64,000 bases of DNA, from the NCBI RefSeq assembly GCF_000423125.1, contig NZ_AUHJ01000007.1, positions 124,001-188,000 on the forward strand, given 5' to 3'. Within the stretch, counting starts at the first letter, position 1, and the number at the start of each line of letters is the position of its first letter. This DNA comes from Haliea salexigens DSM 19537. GTDB lineage: Bacteria; Pseudomonadota; Gammaproteobacteria; Pseudomonadales; Halieaceae. Positions 30,619-41,404 of this stretch are shown piece by piece. The notes under the pieces are model-generated. The model had not been told where the DNA came from. It made no database searches and worked only from the letters and a program-made list of their open reading frames with translations. The translations under genes were made by a program, and so were the position numbers.

Positions 30619-32330
30619 CAGCTGCGCAGGCGCTCGAGCACGCGCGGCAGCGCGTCGGCCAGCGGCAGCAGGGTGGCTTCCTCGTCGCGGCGACCCTTGT
30701 ACTCCAGCTGCCCCTCGGCGAGGGTCCGGTCACCGATGACCAGGCGATGGGGGATACCGATCAGTTCCATGTCGGCGAACTTGACCCCCGGCCGTTCGTT
30801 GCGATCATCGAGCAGGACATCGACGCCCGCTGCGCGAAACTGCGTGTAGAGCGCTTCTGCGCATTCGGCCACCGCGGCGGACTTTTGCATGTTGAGGGGC
30901 ACCAGAACCAGCTGGAAAGGGGCCATGGCGGCGGGCCAGATGATGCCGCGTTCGTCGTGGTTCTGTTCGATGGCCGCGGCGACTATGCGGCTCACGCCAA
31001 TGCCGTAGCAGCCCATGCTCATGGTGGCGCTCTTGCCCTGCTCGTCCAGCACGGTAGCGTGCATGGCTTCGCTGTATTTGCGCCCCAGCTGAAAGATGTG
31101 ACCGACTTCAATGCCGCGACGTATCAGCAAATGGCCCTTGCCGTCGGGGCTGGGGTCGCCCTCCACCACTTCGCGCAAGTCCTCAACCCGGCCCAGCGGG
31201 CAGTCCCGTTCCCAGTTCACGCCAGTCAGGTGCACGTCGTCGCGATTTGCGCCACAGCTGAAATCAGCGAGCTGCGCAGCGCTTTGGTCAACGATGGTCG
31301 GCAGTGACAGGCCAACCGGGCCGAGGGAGCCGAAGCCGGCGCCACAGGCAGCGCGCACCGCCTCCTCACTTGCCAGGGTTAGCGGGTTGCCCACGTCTGC
31401 GAGTTTTTCCGCCTTCACGCTGTTCAATGTGTGGTCGCCGCGCAGCACCAGGGCGACCAGCGAGCCGGGCTCGGTGCCCTGCACCACGAGTGTCTTGACG
31501 GTCGCCGTCGCCGGCACCCCAAGCAGGGCAGTGAGGTCTTCAATACTGCGCACGCCGGGTGTGGGGACCTCGCTCAGGGTGGCGCCGGGCGGATTCCGTT
31601 CACCACTGGGTGGCAGCGCTGTGGCCATCTCGATATTCGCCGCGTAGTCACTGCCATCACTGAAAGCGATGGCATCTTCGCCGGCGTTGGCCAGCACATG
31701 AAACTCGTGGGAGCCGCTGCCGCCAATGCTGCCGTTGTCGGCAATTACCGGCCGGAACTCAAGCCCCAGGCGGCTGAAGATGTTGCTGTAGGCCTGGTAC
31801 ATGGTCTGGTAGGTGGTTTCCAGCGAGGCCTGGTCGATGTGGAACGAATAGGCGTCCTTCATCAGGAATTCGCGCCCGCGCATGATGCCAAACCGCGGGC
31901 GGATCTCATCGCGCACCTTGGTCTGAATCTGGTACAGGTTCAGTGGCAGCTGTTTATAGCTTTTGACTTCGTTGCGGATCAGGTCCGTGATCACTTCTTC
32001 ATGCGTTGGCCCGAGGCAGAAGTCGCGCTGGTGGCGGTCCTGTATACGCAACAGCTCCGGCCCGTACTGCTCCCAGCGGCCGGACTCCTGCCACAGCTCT
32101 GCTGGCTGCACCACCGGCATGCTCACCTCCAGCGCTCCGCTGGCATCCATTTCCTCGCGTACCACCTGCTCTACCTTGCGCAATACGCGCAGTCCCAGCG
32201 GTAGCCAGGTGTACAGCCCGGCAGCGAGTTTCCGTACGAGGCCCGCGCGCAGCATCAACTGGTGGCTGATGACCTCCGCATCGGCGGGCGTCTCTTTCTG
32301 GGTGCTGATCAGGTATTGGCTGGTGCGCAT
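30618..32330 (-). CDS. proS: Prolyl-tRNA synthetase (bacterial type, with editing domain)
   Basis: Charges tRNA-Pro. 570 residues: class II motif 2 in the [11 protein letters not shown] and [16 protein letters not shown] region, the INS editing domain at about 220-400 (with [10 protein letters not shown] and DEVGNPL-like text), motif 3 GCYGIGVSR, and the C-terminal anticodon domain. The length is typical. Followed by the overlapping transglycosylase gene. Confidence 0.96.
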   Translation of the reverse strand: MRTSQYLISTQKETPADAEVISHQLMLRAGLVRKLAAGLYTWLPLGLRVLRKVEQVVREEMDASGALEVSMPVVQPAELWQESGRWEQYGPELLRIQDRHQRDFCLGPTHEEVITDLIRNEVKSYKQLPLNLYQIQTKVRDEIRPRFGIMRGREFLMKDAYSFHIDQASLETTYQTMYQAYSNIFSRLGLEFRPVIADNGSIGGSGSHEFHVLANAGEDAIAFSDGSDYAANIEMATALPPSGERNPPGATLSEVPTPGVRSIEDLTALLGVPATATVKTLVVQGTEPGSLVALVLRGDHTLNSVKAEKLADVGNPLTLASEEAVRAACGAGFGSLGPVGLSLPTIVDQSAAQLADFSCGANRDDVHLTGVNWERDCPLGRVEDLREVVEGDPSPDGKGHLLIRRGIEVGHIFQLGRKYSEAMHATVLDEQGKSATMSMGCYGIGVSRIVAAAIEQNHDERGIIWPAAMAPFQLVLVPLNMQKSAAVAECAEALYTQFRAAGVDVLLDDRNERPGVKFADMELIGIPHRLVIGDRTLAEGQLEYKGRRDEEATLLPLADALPRVLERLRS

Positions 32331-32509
32331 GCAAGGGTTCCAGGGCAGGGTTTACGAGCGGCTCAGTTTACGTCTGAAGGGCGCTGCGGTACAGCGCTCC
32401 CGGGGAGGTGCTTGCCGCGTCCGGGCGCCACTTTGCGCCCCCGGTGCGCCAAAACGGAGCAAAACGCAGTTAAAACAGCGTTTTTTTCGCTCTCGTGTCG
32501 CGAAAACCC

Positions 32510-32537
32510 TTGTATTGCAGCGTTTCATGGTTAATAT
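32510..32537 (+). promoter_or_regulatory. Putative sigma-70 promoter for the HU-like gene
   Basis: TTGTAT (32510-32515), 16-bp spacer, TAATAT (32532-32537). It would give a leader of about 95 nt before the ATG at 32639. The 32331-32638 intergenic stretch shows no gene otherwise. Confidence 0.4.
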
Positions 32538-32638
32538 CTTGCAGTAAGCCTGTTGGCAGCGGTGTTGTCGCGCGAGTGGCAGCAGTCAGTGTGGCTTGTA
32601 CGCGGGTCCCTACTTAACAAAACGAAGGTTTAAAGACT

Positions 32639-33073
32639 ATGGCGACGAAAAAAGCAGCAGCGAAAAAAGCACCTGCCAAGAAAGCGGCGGCCAAGAAAGT
32701 AGCCAGCAAGGCGGCACCGGCGAAGAAAGCCGCTGCACCTGCGAAGAAGGCTGCACCGCTGATCAAGGAAAAACTCACCAAAACCCAGATTGTGGCCTCC
32801 ATCGCTGAGAGCACCACCCTGAGCAAGAAACAGGTGGGCGACGTGCTGGGCGAGCTGGAATCACTGATGGAGCGTAGCCTCAAGAAGCGCGCGGTAGGTG
32901 AATTCACCCTGCCGGGCCTGATGAAAATCACCACCGTGAAGAAGCCCGCCAGAAAGGCGCGCAAAGGCATCAACCCCTTCACGGGCGAGGAAACCACCTT
33001 CGCAGCCAAGCCGGCCAGCGTTGCGGTTAAAGTGCGCCCCCTGAAGAAAATGAAGGACTTCGCTGACAGCTGA
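32639..33073 (+). CDS. HU-like DNA-binding protein with Lys/Ala-rich histone-H1-like tail
   Basis: 144 residues. The first ~42 are AAKKA/PAKK repeats, like eukaryotic H1 tails and AlgP. From about residue 45 an HU/IHF fold follows: KLTKTQIVASIAEST, a helical dimer part, then KGINPFTGEE, the arm motif equivalent to GRNPQTG of HU, and a C-terminal KMKDF. Probably a nucleoid protein. The tail sits at the N-terminus, unlike AlgP. Other annotations might be HU/IHF-like. Confidence 0.85.
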   Translation: MATKKAAAKKAPAKKAAAKKVASKAAPAKKAAAPAKKAAPLIKEKLTKTQIVASIAESTTLSKKQVGDVLGELESLMERSLKKRAVGEFTLPGLMKITTVKKPARKARKGINPFTGEETTFAAKPASVAVKVRPLKKMKDFADS

Positions 33074-33087
33074 GTACGGCCTGACTG

Positions 33088-33150
33088 CCCCGCCCCTGCA
33101 CCGGGGGCGGGTCTCCGCTACTTCCGCCTCTGCACGCTCCGGTGCAGGGG
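33088..33150 (+). repeat. Two mutually exclusive GC-rich hairpins after the HU-like gene
   Basis: CCCCTGCACCGG at 33093-33104 is repeated inverted at 33139-33150 (12 of 12), 34 nt apart. The first copy also lies in a local stem around 33088-33111 (CCCGCCCC/GGGGGCGGG). T-runs are weak (CTCGTTTCCC then CCTTGTTTT). It may act as a terminator or RNA switch between the HU-like and FmdB genes. Confidence 0.5.
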
Positions 33151-33265
33151 CTCGTTTCCCTCCTTGTTTTACTCCGGCTTTTGCGGTATTGGCCTGCGCC
33201 CTGCCTTGGGGTAAAATCCGCGCCTCCATTTTTTGCGCCCTCTTTCCTACTGGTGAGTACACAAA

Positions 33266-33568
33266 ATGCCAATATATGAGTACCAGTGTCAGGCCTGCGG
33301 CCATCTGCACGAGGCCCTGCGAAAAATCAGTGATGCGCCGCTGGTGGATTGCCCCGCCTGTGGCAAGGCGGAACTGCGTAAAAAAGTCTCTGCAGCCGGA
33401 TTCCGCCTGAAAGGCGGCGGTTGGTATGAAACTGACTTCAAGACCGGCGGCAAGAAGAATCTGGTTGCCGGCGGCGACGACAAGAGCTCGGCGCCTGCCT
33501 CAACTGCCGCATCAGCGGACAGCGGCAGTGCCAGCGCGAAGGCCAGCGAGGCCAAGCCGGCCAGTTAG
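33266..33568 (+). CDS. FmdB-family zinc-ribbon protein
   Basis: 100 residues: MPIYEYQCQACGHLHE with two CxxC pairs (CQAC and CPAC), the FmdB/CxxC_CxxC_SSSS type, followed by a Ser/Ala-rich tail. Gammaproteobacteria often carry it just upstream of aspS, as here. Function unknown; zinc binding is inferred. Confidence 0.93.
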   Translation: MPIYEYQCQACGHLHEALRKISDAPLVDCPACGKAELRKKVSAAGFRLKGGGWYETDFKTGGKKNLVAGGDDKSSAPASTAASADSGSASAKASEAKPAS

Positions 33569-33613
33569 CTTCTCGGCCCCCGGGCCTCATTTGACACACA
33601 CGGAAACGGAATT

Positions 33614-35392
33614 ATGCGCAGTCACTATTGCGGCGCCCTGGGCACGGCCGACATTGATCAAACAGTTACGCTCTGCGGTTGGGTGGACAGGCGCCGCGAC
33701 CACGGTGGCGTGATTTTTCTCGATATGCGCGATCGCGGCGGTATTGTGCAGGTGGTGTTCGACCCCGACACCGAAGAGCATTTTCGTGCGGCAGACCGTG
33801 TGCGCAGCGAGTATGTACTCTGCGTGAAAGGGCGCGTGCGTGCCCGGGCCGAGGCCACCGTGAACCCGGCTATGGCTACGGGTGCGATTGAGGTGTTGGG
33901 CAAGGAGCTGGAAATCCTCAACGCCGCAGCCACGCCACCATTCCAGCTGGATGAGCACACCCAGGTGGGAGAGGACGTTCGCCTGCAGTATCGCTATATG
34001 GACCTGCGTCGGCCCGAAATGCAGAACCGCCTGATCCTGCGCGCCAAAATTACCACGGCGGTGCGCAACTTTCTGGACGGCGAAGGCTTTCTGGACATTG
34101 AAACCCCGATCCTTACGCGCGCAACGCCGGAGGGTGCCCGCGACTACCTGGTTCCCAGCCGCACGCACCCCGGCCAGTTCTTTGCGCTGCCGCAGTCACC
34201 GCAGCTGTTCAAGCAATTGCTGATGGTCTCGGGATTTGATCGCTACTATCAGGTGGCCAAGTGTTTCCGCGACGAAGACCTGCGCGCCGACCGCCAGCCG
34301 GAATTTACCCAGATCGACATCGAAACTTCGTTCATGGACGAGGACGGTATCATGGCGATCACCGAGCGCATGGTGCGGCAGTTGTTTACATCGGTGCTGG
34401 CAGTAGATCTGGGGGAATTTCCGCGCATGTCCTGGGCCGAGGCGATGGAGCGTTTCGGTTCCGACAAGCCGGACCTGCGTATCGACCTGGAACTGGTGAG
34501 CATTGATGACCTCATGCAACAGGTCGATTTCAAGGTGTTCCGTGGCCCCGCCGATGACCCGGCGGGGCGCGTCGCCGCGCTGCGGGTGCCGGGTGGTGCG
34601 AGTATCAGTCGTAAAGAGATCGACGACTACACGCGTTTCGTGGGCATTTACGGTGCGCGCGGTCTCGCCTGGATCAAGGTCAACGACCTCGCCGCCGGTG
34701 TGGAAGGTTTGCAGTCGCCGATCCTGAAGTTCATGCCAGAGGCGGTGGTGGCAGAGCTCATGCAGCGCCTGCAGGCGGAAAATGGCGACATCATCTTCTT
34801 TGGCGCCGACAAGGCCTCGGTGGTGAATGAGTCCATCGGTGCCCTGCGCCTGAAAGTGGCTCAGGATCAGGGCCTGGTGAGCGAAGGCTGGGCGCCACTC
34901 TGGGTGGTCGATTTCCCCATGTTCGAAGAGAATGGTGCCGGCGCGCTCACGCCGCTGCATCACCCGTTCACCGCGCCCTCCTGTTCGCCGGAAGCACTGG
35001 CGGCCGACCCGGCAGCAGCGCTTTCCCGCGCCTATGACATGGTGCTCAACGGCACCGAGCTTGGCGGTGGCAGTGTGCGTATTCACCAACGCGACATGCA
35101 GCAGGCCGTGTTCCGCATTCTCGGTATCAGTGACGAGGAAGCGGAAGAGAAGTTCGGCTTCCTGTTGCAGGCGCTGCAATACGGCGCCCCTCCGCATGGC
35201 GGGTTGGCGTTCGGCCTCGACCGGCTGGTTATGTTGATGACCGGCGCGCAGTCCATTCGCGATGTCATTGCGTTCCCGAAAACCCAGACCGCGCACTGCG
35301 CACTCACAGATGCCCCCGGCGATGTCAACGAGGCGCAACTGAAAGAGCTCAATATCCGCCTGCGGCAGGCGCGCGTGGCGGGCACTGACTGA
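33614..35392 (+). CDS. aspS: Aspartyl-tRNA synthetase, non-discriminating type
   Basis: 592 residues, bacterial AspRS with anticodon-binding OB domain, GAD insertion and class II motifs ([29 protein letters not shown]). H30 in [10 protein letters not shown] stands where E. coli AspRS has Leu. His at this position is the mark of Pseudomonas-type enzymes that also charge tRNA-Asn, which implies an Asp-tRNA(Asn) amidotransferase elsewhere. Start ATG 33614. Confidence 0.97.
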   Translation: MRSHYCGALGTADIDQTVTLCGWVDRRRDHGGVIFLDMRDRGGIVQVVFDPDTEEHFRAADRVRSEYVLCVKGRVRARAEATVNPAMATGAIEVLGKELEILNAAATPPFQLDEHTQVGEDVRLQYRYMDLRRPEMQNRLILRAKITTAVRNFLDGEGFLDIETPILTRATPEGARDYLVPSRTHPGQFFALPQSPQLFKQLLMVSGFDRYYQVAKCFRDEDLRADRQPEFTQIDIETSFMDEDGIMAITERMVRQLFTSVLAVDLGEFPRMSWAEAMERFGSDKPDLRIDLELVSIDDLMQQVDFKVFRGPADDPAGRVAALRVPGGASISRKEIDDYTRFVGIYGARGLAWIKVNDLAAGVEGLQSPILKFMPEAVVAELMQRLQAENGDIIFFGADKASVVNESIGALRLKVAQDQGLVSEGWAPLWVVDFPMFEENGAGALTPLHHPFTAPSCSPEALAADPAAALSRAYDMVLNGTELGGGSVRIHQRDMQQAVFRILGISDEEAEEKFGFLLQALQYGAPPHGGLAFGLDRLVMLMTGAQSIRDVIAFPKTQTAHCALTDAPGDVNEAQLKELNIRLRQARVAGTD

Positions 35393-35436
35393 GTGCCGGG
35401 GCACCTTGTGCGCTGGTTGGAACCGGGTTCATAATA

Positions 35437-35452
35437 CTGTAAATTTATACAG
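35437..35452 (+). promoter_or_regulatory. LexA (SOS) box upstream of ruvC
   Basis: CTGTAAATTTATACAG matches CTG-N10-CAG and 14 of 16 positions of the E. coli LexA consensus. It overlaps the -10 (TAAATT, 35440-35445) of a possible promoter with TTGGAA at 35417-35422, spacing 17. It is 34 bp upstream of ruvC. Confidence 0.85.
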
Positions 35453-35485
35453 ACTCTGGTTTCAACGCAGCGCTCGGAGCACACT

Positions 35486-36004
35486 ATGGCGGTCATCCTC
35501 GGGATTGACCCCGGGTCCCGCAAGACGGGCTTTGGTATCATCAATCACGTTTCCGGGCGCAGTGAATACATCACCAGCGGCGTGATTCGCCTGCCGGCGG
35601 GTGAGCTGGCCGAGCGCCTGCGCATTATCTACCACAGTGTTACTGAGCTGGTGCAGCTGCACTGTCCTGCACAGCTCGCCATCGAGCAGGTGTTCATGGC
35701 CAAAAGCGCCGGCTCGGCGCTGAAGCTCGGGCAGGCGCGCGGCGCGGCGATTGTCGCCTGTGTTGCCCATGATCTCGCGGTCGCCGAGTACTCAGCGCGA
35801 CAGATCAAGCAGGCGGTGGTGGGCACCGGCGCGGCCGATAAAGCCCAGGTGCAGCACATGGTGAAAGTCTTGTTGAAGCTTCCCGCCAACCCCCAGGAAG
35901 ATGCCGCCGATGCCCTGGCGGCCGCTCTGTGTCACGCGCACAGTCAACAAAGTATGATACACATTGCCGGCGCCACCGCGGTGCGCCGGCGCCGCATGCG
36001 CTAG
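35486..36004 (+). CDS. ruvC: Crossover junction endodeoxyribonuclease RuvC
   Basis: Holliday-junction resolvase. 172 residues with the catalytic acidic residues in LGIDPGSR (D7), IEQVF (E) and the late [13 protein letters not shown] pair. First gene behind the LexA box; 15 nt to ruvA. Confidence 0.97.
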   Translation: MAVILGIDPGSRKTGFGIINHVSGRSEYITSGVIRLPAGELAERLRIIYHSVTELVQLHCPAQLAIEQVFMAKSAGSALKLGQARGAAIVACVAHDLAVAEYSARQIKQAVVGTGAADKAQVQHMVKVLLKLPANPQEDAADALAAALCHAHSQQSMIHIAGATAVRRRRMR

Positions 36005-36019
36005 GAGGCAACCGCAGGA

Positions 36020-36634
36020 ATGATTGGCAGGATTCGTGGCACTCTGGTCTACAAGCAGCCCCCGGACATTCTGGTGGACGTAGGTGGTGTCGGCTACGAC
36101 ATCCAGGTGCCGATGAGCACCCTGTTCCAGTTACCCGAGGTCGGCGCTGACGTGACCCTGCTGACACATTTTGTGGTGCGGGAAGACGCACAGCTTCTGT
36201 ATGGTTTTATCGATGAGCGCGACCGCGCGCTGTTCCGGCAACTGGTCAAAGTGAGCGGCGTCGGTCCCAAGCTGGCACTGACGATTCTCTCCGGTATGGA
36301 TGCGGTCGCCTTTGCCCGCTGCGTCGAGCGCGATGATCTGTCGGCGCTGGTCGCGCTGCCCGGTGTAGGCAAGAAAACCGCCGAACGCCTGCTGGTTGAA
36401 ATGCGCGACAAGCTCAAGCCCTGGCTGGGCCAATGGGCGGGAGCGGATGCCGGGCAGCCCGCGGCCGCCTGGTCGCCTGCCAGCAGCCGCGTGGCAGATG
36501 CCGAGGGCGCCTTGATTGCGCTTGGCTACAAGCCAGCTGAGGCCGCGCGCATGGTCGCCGCGGTGGATGACGACGAGGCGGCAGACAGTGAGGTGCTTAT
36601 CCGTCGCGCCCTGAAAGCCGTGGTGCAGCGCTGA
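36020..36634 (+). CDS. ruvA: Holliday junction DNA helicase subunit RuvA
   Basis: Tetrameric junction-binding protein loading RuvB. 204 residues: N-terminal OB fold ([13 protein letters not shown]), tandem HhH motifs ([13 protein letters not shown] and [15 protein letters not shown]) and domain III that contacts RuvB. Its stop overlaps the ruvB start by one base. Confidence 0.97.
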   Translation: MIGRIRGTLVYKQPPDILVDVGGVGYDIQVPMSTLFQLPEVGADVTLLTHFVVREDAQLLYGFIDERDRALFRQLVKVSGVGPKLALTILSGMDAVAFARCVERDDLSALVALPGVGKKTAERLLVEMRDKLKPWLGQWAGADAGQPAAAWSPASSRVADAEGALIALGYKPAEAARMVAAVDDDEAADSEVLIRRALKAVVQR

Positions 36635-37692
36635 TGATCGAGACCGACCGTTTGCTGGCTCCGCAGGTGACAGGGGACCGTGAGGAAGCTCTGGACCGCG
36701 CCATCCGCCCGAAAACGCTGGCGGAGTACGTTGGTCAGCCCGCCGTGCGCGACCAGATGGCTATTTTTCTGCAGGCGGCGCGCGGGCGCGGCGAGCCGCT
36801 GGATCACACACTGGTCTTCGGCCCGCCCGGGCTGGGTAAAACCACGTTGGCCAGTATCATCGCCAATGAAATGGGTGTGTCACTGAAGACGACCTCGGGG
36901 CCGGTGCTGGAAAAGGCAGGGGACATCGCGGCGTTGATGACCAACCTGGAGCCGGGCGATGTCTTGTTCATCGACGAGATTCACCGGCTCAGCCCCGTGG
37001 TCGAGGAAATCCTCTACCCCGCGATGGAGGACTACCAGCTCGACATCATGATCGGGGAGGGCCCCGCGGCGCGTTCCATCAAGCTCGACCTGCCGCCGTT
37101 CACGCTGGTGGGTGCCACCACGCGGGCGGGGTTGTTGACCTCACCCCTGCGGGATCGTTTCGGCATTGTGCAGCGCCTGGAGTTCTATCAGGTCGAGGAC
37201 CTCGCACAGATTGTGGCGCGGTCTGCGGCCATCCTGGGTATCGGCATGGACAGTCACGGTGCGCTGGAGATTGCGCGCCGGGCGCGGGGTACGCCACGTA
37301 TAGCCAACCGGCTGTTGCGCCGGGTGCGCGACTACGCCGAAGTGAAGGCCGACGGCCACATCACCGCCGAGGTGGCGGATCACGCCCTGGACATGTTGAG
37401 CGTCGATCACCGCGGTTTCGATCACCAGGATCGCCGCCTGTTGCTGGCCATGATTGAGAAATTCGACGGTGGTCCGGTGGGGGTCGACAGCCTGGCAGCC
37501 GCCATTTCCGAGGAGCGGGGCACCATCGAGGATGTACTTGAGCCCTACCTGATCCAGCAGGGCTACATGGTGCGCACGCCGCGTGGGCGCATGGTCACGC
37601 GCAGTGCCTACCTGCACTTTGGCCTGCCGGCCGCCAGCCACCCGGATTCGGCACAATTACCATTGGCGCCCGAACAGGACAACAGCGCGTGA
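36634..37692 (+). CDS. ruvB: Holliday junction branch-migration ATPase RuvB
   Basis: Hexameric AAA+ motor. 352 residues; Walker [10 protein letters not shown], Walker B LFIDEIHR, sensor 1 GATTRAG, arginine finger region SPLRDRFGI, and C-terminal winged helix with [10 protein letters not shown]. Overlaps ruvA by one base and ybgC by four. Confidence 0.98.
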   Translation: MIETDRLLAPQVTGDREEALDRAIRPKTLAEYVGQPAVRDQMAIFLQAARGRGEPLDHTLVFGPPGLGKTTLASIIANEMGVSLKTTSGPVLEKAGDIAALMTNLEPGDVLFIDEIHRLSPVVEEILYPAMEDYQLDIMIGEGPAARSIKLDLPPFTLVGATTRAGLLTSPLRDRFGIVQRLEFYQVEDLAQIVARSAAILGIGMDSHGALEIARRARGTPRIANRLLRRVRDYAEVKADGHITAEVADHALDMLSVDHRGFDHQDRRLLLAMIEKFDGGPVGVDSLAAAISEERGTIEDVLEPYLIQQGYMVRTPRGRMVTRSAYLHFGLPAASHPDSAQLPLAPEQDNSA

Positions 37693-38102
37693 GCACAGCG
37701 GAATTTTCGATTAAGCTGCGCGTCTACATAGAAGACACCGACGCCGGTGGCATTGTCTACTATGTCAATTACCTGAAATTCATGGAGCGCGCCCGGACAG
37801 AGTTCATGCGCAGTCTCGGCTTTGGCAAGGATTACATTTTCAATCACGACCTGATGTTCGTGGTGCACGAGGTGAGCGTTCGCTACCACCGGCCGGCACG
37901 CCTGGACGATGAACTGCAGGTCAAGGTGCAGCTGCAGGCGGTGCGTGGCGCCACCATGATCCTGCAGCAGGATGTGTGTCGCGACGGTGAACTGCTGGCG
38001 TCCGCCGGAGTCACGCTTGCCTGTGTCGGCCGCAGTTCACTGCAGCCGCAGCGTTTGCCACGCACCATGCTGGATACCCTGCGCCAGGCGCAGGTTCACT
38101 GA
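37689..38102 (+). CDS. ybgC: YbgC acyl-CoA thioesterase
   Basis: Hot-dog thioesterase of the Tol-Pal operon. 137 residues with the active-site Asp in [17 protein letters not shown] 37689 overlaps the ruvB stop (GTGA). It links the ruv genes to the tol genes. Confidence 0.95.
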   Translation: MSTAEFSIKLRVYIEDTDAGGIVYYVNYLKFMERARTEFMRSLGFGKDYIFNHDLMFVVHEVSVRYHRPARLDDELQVKVQLQAVRGATMILQQDVCRDGELLASAGVTLACVGRSSLQPQRLPRTMLDTLRQAQVH

Positions 38103-38117
38103 GGGGGAGCCCGACAC

Positions 38118-38828
38118 TTGGAAGCGCAATTAAGTATTGTCCACCTGATTATGGAAGCCGGTGTCACCGTGAAACTGGTGATGCTGACGCTCCTGCTGGC
38201 GTCCATGGCCTCCTGGTACATGATCGTTCAGCGCTTTATCTATTTCCGCAATAGCCGCGAGGACATGTACGACTTCGAAGAGCGCTTCTGGTCGGGCATA
38301 GATCTCTCCCAGCTTTACCGGGAAGGCAACGAGCGCGCCGACAGCGGCACGCTCATTGTCGGCATGGAGAGCATCTTCCGCGCCGGGTTCAAGGAGTTCT
38401 CACGGCTGGCCAAGCAGTCCGAAATGGACTCAGAGGCGGTTATCGAGGGCTCCCGCCGCGCCATGCGCGTAGCCATGCTGCGTGAGGAAGAGCGGTTGGA
38501 GAAACACCTGTCGTTCCTGGCTTCCGTGGGCTCCACCAGTCCTTACATCGGTCTGTTCGGCACGGTGTGGGGGATCATGAATTCATTCCGCGGCCTGGCC
38601 AACGCCACCCAGGCAACCCTGGCCACGGTTGCCCCCGGGATCTCGGAGGCACTGATCGCAACGGCCATGGGTTTGTTTGCCGCCATCCCCGCCGTGCTGG
38701 CGTATAACCGGTTTTCCAACCGCATGGACAATTTCCTGAATCGCTACGACACGTTTGTGGATGAGTTTTCCAGCATCCTCTACCGGCAGGCCTATGCGCT
38801 GCGCTCGCGCGACCGGAAAGCCGGATAA
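38118..38828 (+). CDS. tolQ: Tol-Pal system subunit TolQ
   Basis: ExbB-like inner-membrane motor subunit. 236 residues, three TM segments (~15-35, ~130-155, ~170-195), with the family signature SPYIGLFGTVWGIM. TTG start at 38118 has AGGGGGAG about 10 nt upstream; no ATG lies in frame before the first TM. Confidence 0.95.
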   Translation: MEAQLSIVHLIMEAGVTVKLVMLTLLLASMASWYMIVQRFIYFRNSREDMYDFEERFWSGIDLSQLYREGNERADSGTLIVGMESIFRAGFKEFSRLAKQSEMDSEAVIEGSRRAMRVAMLREEERLEKHLSFLASVGSTSPYIGLFGTVWGIMNSFRGLANATQATLATVAPGISEALIATAMGLFAAIPAVLAYNRFSNRMDNFLNRYDTFVDEFSSILYRQAYALRSRDRKAG

Positions 38829-38836
38829 CCGCCGCC

Positions 38837-39259
38837 GTGTCCAGATCGCGCGACAAGCACCGTGCCATGGCCGACATCAATGTCGTGCCCTATATCGACG
38901 TCATGCTGGTGTTGCTCATCATATTCATGGTCACGGCGCCCATGCTGATGCAGGGGGTTCAGGTCGACTTGCCCACTGCCGACGCCGACCCGGTGGAAAA
39001 CCAGGATAGTGAGCCGTTGATCATCTCGGTCGATAGTACAGGGCAGTTGTTCCTGAACCTGGGTGAGGAAGAAAGCCAGGCGCTATCGCTGGCCACGATT
39101 ACCCTGCGGGTGGGTGCGGTCATGCGCCGCAGCCCGGAGAAACCGGTGCTGGTATGGGGGGATCGCGCTGTGCCCTACGGTGAGGTGGTGACTCTGATGG
39201 CGGCCCTGCAGGAAGCCGGTGCACCCAGCGTTGGACTGGTGACAGAGCCACCGCAGTGA
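38837..39259 (+). CDS. tolR: Tol-Pal system subunit TolR
   Basis: ExbD-like subunit. 140 residues, one TM with the proton-relay Asp in [16 protein letters not shown], then a periplasmic domain. GTG start at 38837; the TGA overlaps the GTG of tolA. Confidence 0.95.
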   Translation: MSRSRDKHRAMADINVVPYIDVMLVLLIIFMVTAPMLMQGVQVDLPTADADPVENQDSEPLIISVDSTGQLFLNLGEEESQALSLATITLRVGAVMRRSPEKPVLVWGDRAVPYGEVVTLMAALQEAGAPSVGLVTEPPQ

Positions 39260-40053
39260 ACTCGTTGTACGCCAAGCCGGCCACGCCGCGCATCATCCTG
39301 CGCCCTGCGTTGGCTACCCTGGCGTTACACGCGCTGGTCATCTTTCTGTTGGCGGCAAACTGGACCTTCTCCGACGAGCGCCTGGTCAAGCCCAAGCCGG
39401 CACCGAAAGTCATTAACGCCACGCTGGTAACGCTCGCCGAGGCGCAGCCGAAGCCCGCGCCGAAACCGGAACCCAAGCCCGTCGCCAAGCCGCCGCCGAA
39501 GCCGGAACCCAAGCCAGAACCCAAGCCGGTGGTAAAGCCCAAGCCAAAACCCGAACCGAAGCCCGCCCCCAAGCCGGCGCCGAAGCCGGAACCAAAGCCC
39601 ACGCCGAAGCCGGCAGAGAAACCCAAGCCCAAGCCAGAACCCAAGCCCGAACCCAAGGGGCCCACGGCGCAGGAGCTGGCCGAACAGGCGCGGCAGGAAG
39701 CGGCCCAACGTGAGGCGGCGGCCCAGGCGGCGCGCGCAGCGGCGGCTGCGGCGGAACTGGCAGCGAGTTATGCCTCGCTGATTCGCCAGACCGTCGAGCA
39801 GCGCTGGAGCCGCCCGCCTACTGCGCGCAACGGTATGGAGGTTTTGTTGTCCATACAGTTGATACCCACGGGCGAAGTGGTCAGTGTGAGTGTGTTGCGC
39901 AGCAGTGGTGACACCGCCTTTGATCGCTCGGCGATTGCCGCGGTCGAGCGTGCCGGCAATTTTCCGGAGCTGAAGAACCTGCCACCCCGGGAATTTGAAC
40001 AGAACTTCAGGCGCTTTCGCCTGCTTTTCCGACCAGAGGATCTACGTTACTGA
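39256..40053 (+). CDS. tolA: Tol-Pal system energy transducer TolA with TonB-like Lys-Pro domain II
   Basis: Spans the periplasm between TolQR and TolB/Pal. 265 residues: TM at ~20-40, then a long PKP/EPKP repeat (~47-137), a short Ala/Glu helix (~140-175), and a C-terminal TonB/TolA fold ([26 protein letters not shown]). Most TolA proteins have a long helical domain II; here a rigid Pro-Lys rod like that of TonB fills much of the span. The GTG start overlaps the tolR stop. Confidence 0.93.
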   Translation: MNSLYAKPATPRIILRPALATLALHALVIFLLAANWTFSDERLVKPKPAPKVINATLVTLAEAQPKPAPKPEPKPVAKPPPKPEPKPEPKPVVKPKPKPEPKPAPKPAPKPEPKPTPKPAEKPKPKPEPKPEPKGPTAQELAEQARQEAAQREAAAQAARAAAAAAELAASYASLIRQTVEQRWSRPPTARNGMEVLLSIQLIPTGEVVSVSVLRSSGDTAFDRSAIAAVERAGNFPELKNLPPREFEQNFRRFRLLFRPEDLRY

Positions 40054-41354
40054 TGAAACACCTGACAGCAGTGCTGGTAGCGACCGTGGTCGCGCTGGCA
40101 ACCATAAGCGCCCGGGCTGAATTGGTCATCGAGATCACCCAGGGCATGGACAACCCCACTGCGATCGCCGTGGTGCCCTTTGCCTGGCAGGGCGGCGGAT
40201 CCGCCCCCGAGGATGTGGCGCAGGTGATCGACAACGACCTGGCGCGCAGTGGTCAGTTCGACCCGGTCGGGCGCGGCGACATGCTGGCGCGTCCCTCAAC
40301 ACAGCAGGAAGTGTTCTACCGCGACTGGCGGGCGATCAACACCGAATATGTCCTCATCGGCCGAGCCTCGGTGACCGGCCAGGTGCAGATGCGTATCGAG
40401 TACGAGCTCTTCGATGTCAATCGCCAGGCCCGGGTGCTTAGTGGCTATGAGGAGGGGCATGTCAATGAAGCGCGCATGCTGGCTCACCGCGTTGCCGATG
40501 AAGTCTATGAAACGCTCACCGGTATTCCCGGCGCCTTTGCCACGCGGTTGTTGTATGTGTCCGTCACCCGCAATCCCGGTGGCAAGGACTTCTACCGCCT
40601 GACCCTGTCCGATTCCGACGGCGCGCGCCCCATCGTGTTGCTGGAGTCGCGCGAGCCGATCATGGCGCCGTCCTGGTCACCGGACGGCAAACACATCGCT
40701 TACGTATCGTTCGAGACCAGCCGCCCTGCTATTTATCGTCAGGAGCTGGCCAGCGGTGCGCGGGTGCAGCTCACCAACTTCCGTGGCCTGAACGGCGCAC
40801 CGGCCTGGTCGCCGGACGGTAATTCCATGGCCATGGTGCTGTCGAAAGACGGTAACCCGGATATCTACCTGATGGATTTGCGCACCCGCGAACTCACGCA
40901 GTTGACCCGGCACTACGCCATCGACACCGAGCCCACCTGGATGCCGGATGGCCGCTCCATCCTGTTTACCTCGGACCGCGGTGGACGCCCGCAGATCTAC
41001 CGCTACGACCTGCGCACCGGGGCGACGGAACGCCTGACCTATGAAGGCAGCTACAATGCCCGGGCGCGCGTGGCCCAGGACGGGCGCAACCTGGTTATGG
41101 TGCATCAGGCGGGGGGGCAGTTTCATATCGCCCTCCAGGACCTCGTCACCAACCGCCTGCAGATCCTTACCAGCACTGATCTGGATGAAAGTCCCAGTAT
41201 CGCGCCCAATGGCTCTATGGTATTGTATGGCACCAAGTCCGGGGATCGTGGCATTCTGGCTGCAGTATCCGTGGACGGAGGCGTGAAATTCCGTTTACCG
41301 GCGCGCGAAGGCGATGTCCGTGAACCGGCATGGTCACCATATATGAGCCGCTAA
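40053..41354 (+). CDS. tolB: Tol-Pal system beta-propeller protein TolB
   Basis: Periplasmic partner of Pal and TolA. 433 residues; signal peptide ending SARA, N-terminal domain ([16 protein letters not shown]), then six WD40-like blades marked by repeated SPDGK/ SPDGN/ APNGS turns. Overlaps the tolA stop by one base. Confidence 0.96.
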   Translation: MKHLTAVLVATVVALATISARAELVIEITQGMDNPTAIAVVPFAWQGGGSAPEDVAQVIDNDLARSGQFDPVGRGDMLARPSTQQEVFYRDWRAINTEYVLIGRASVTGQVQMRIEYELFDVNRQARVLSGYEEGHVNEARMLAHRVADEVYETLTGIPGAFATRLLYVSVTRNPGGKDFYRLTLSDSDGARPIVLLESREPIMAPSWSPDGKHIAYVSFETSRPAIYRQELASGARVQLTNFRGLNGAPAWSPDGNSMAMVLSKDGNPDIYLMDLRTRELTQLTRHYAIDTEPTWMPDGRSILFTSDRGGRPQIYRYDLRTGATERLTYEGSYNARARVAQDGRNLVMVHQAGGQFHIALQDLVTNRLQILTSTDLDESPSIAPNGSMVLYGTKSGDRGILAAVSVDGGVKFRLPAREGDVREPAWSPYMSR

Positions 41355-41404
41355 CGCGGCTTTAGTAGCCAATGTCATTCATCTATTCGAAGGAAAGCAA
41401 AGCA

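Noticed and set aside
39439-39660. Possible repeat array or minisatellite
   Set aside because: Coding repeats of the TolA Lys-Pro domain, in frame throughout.
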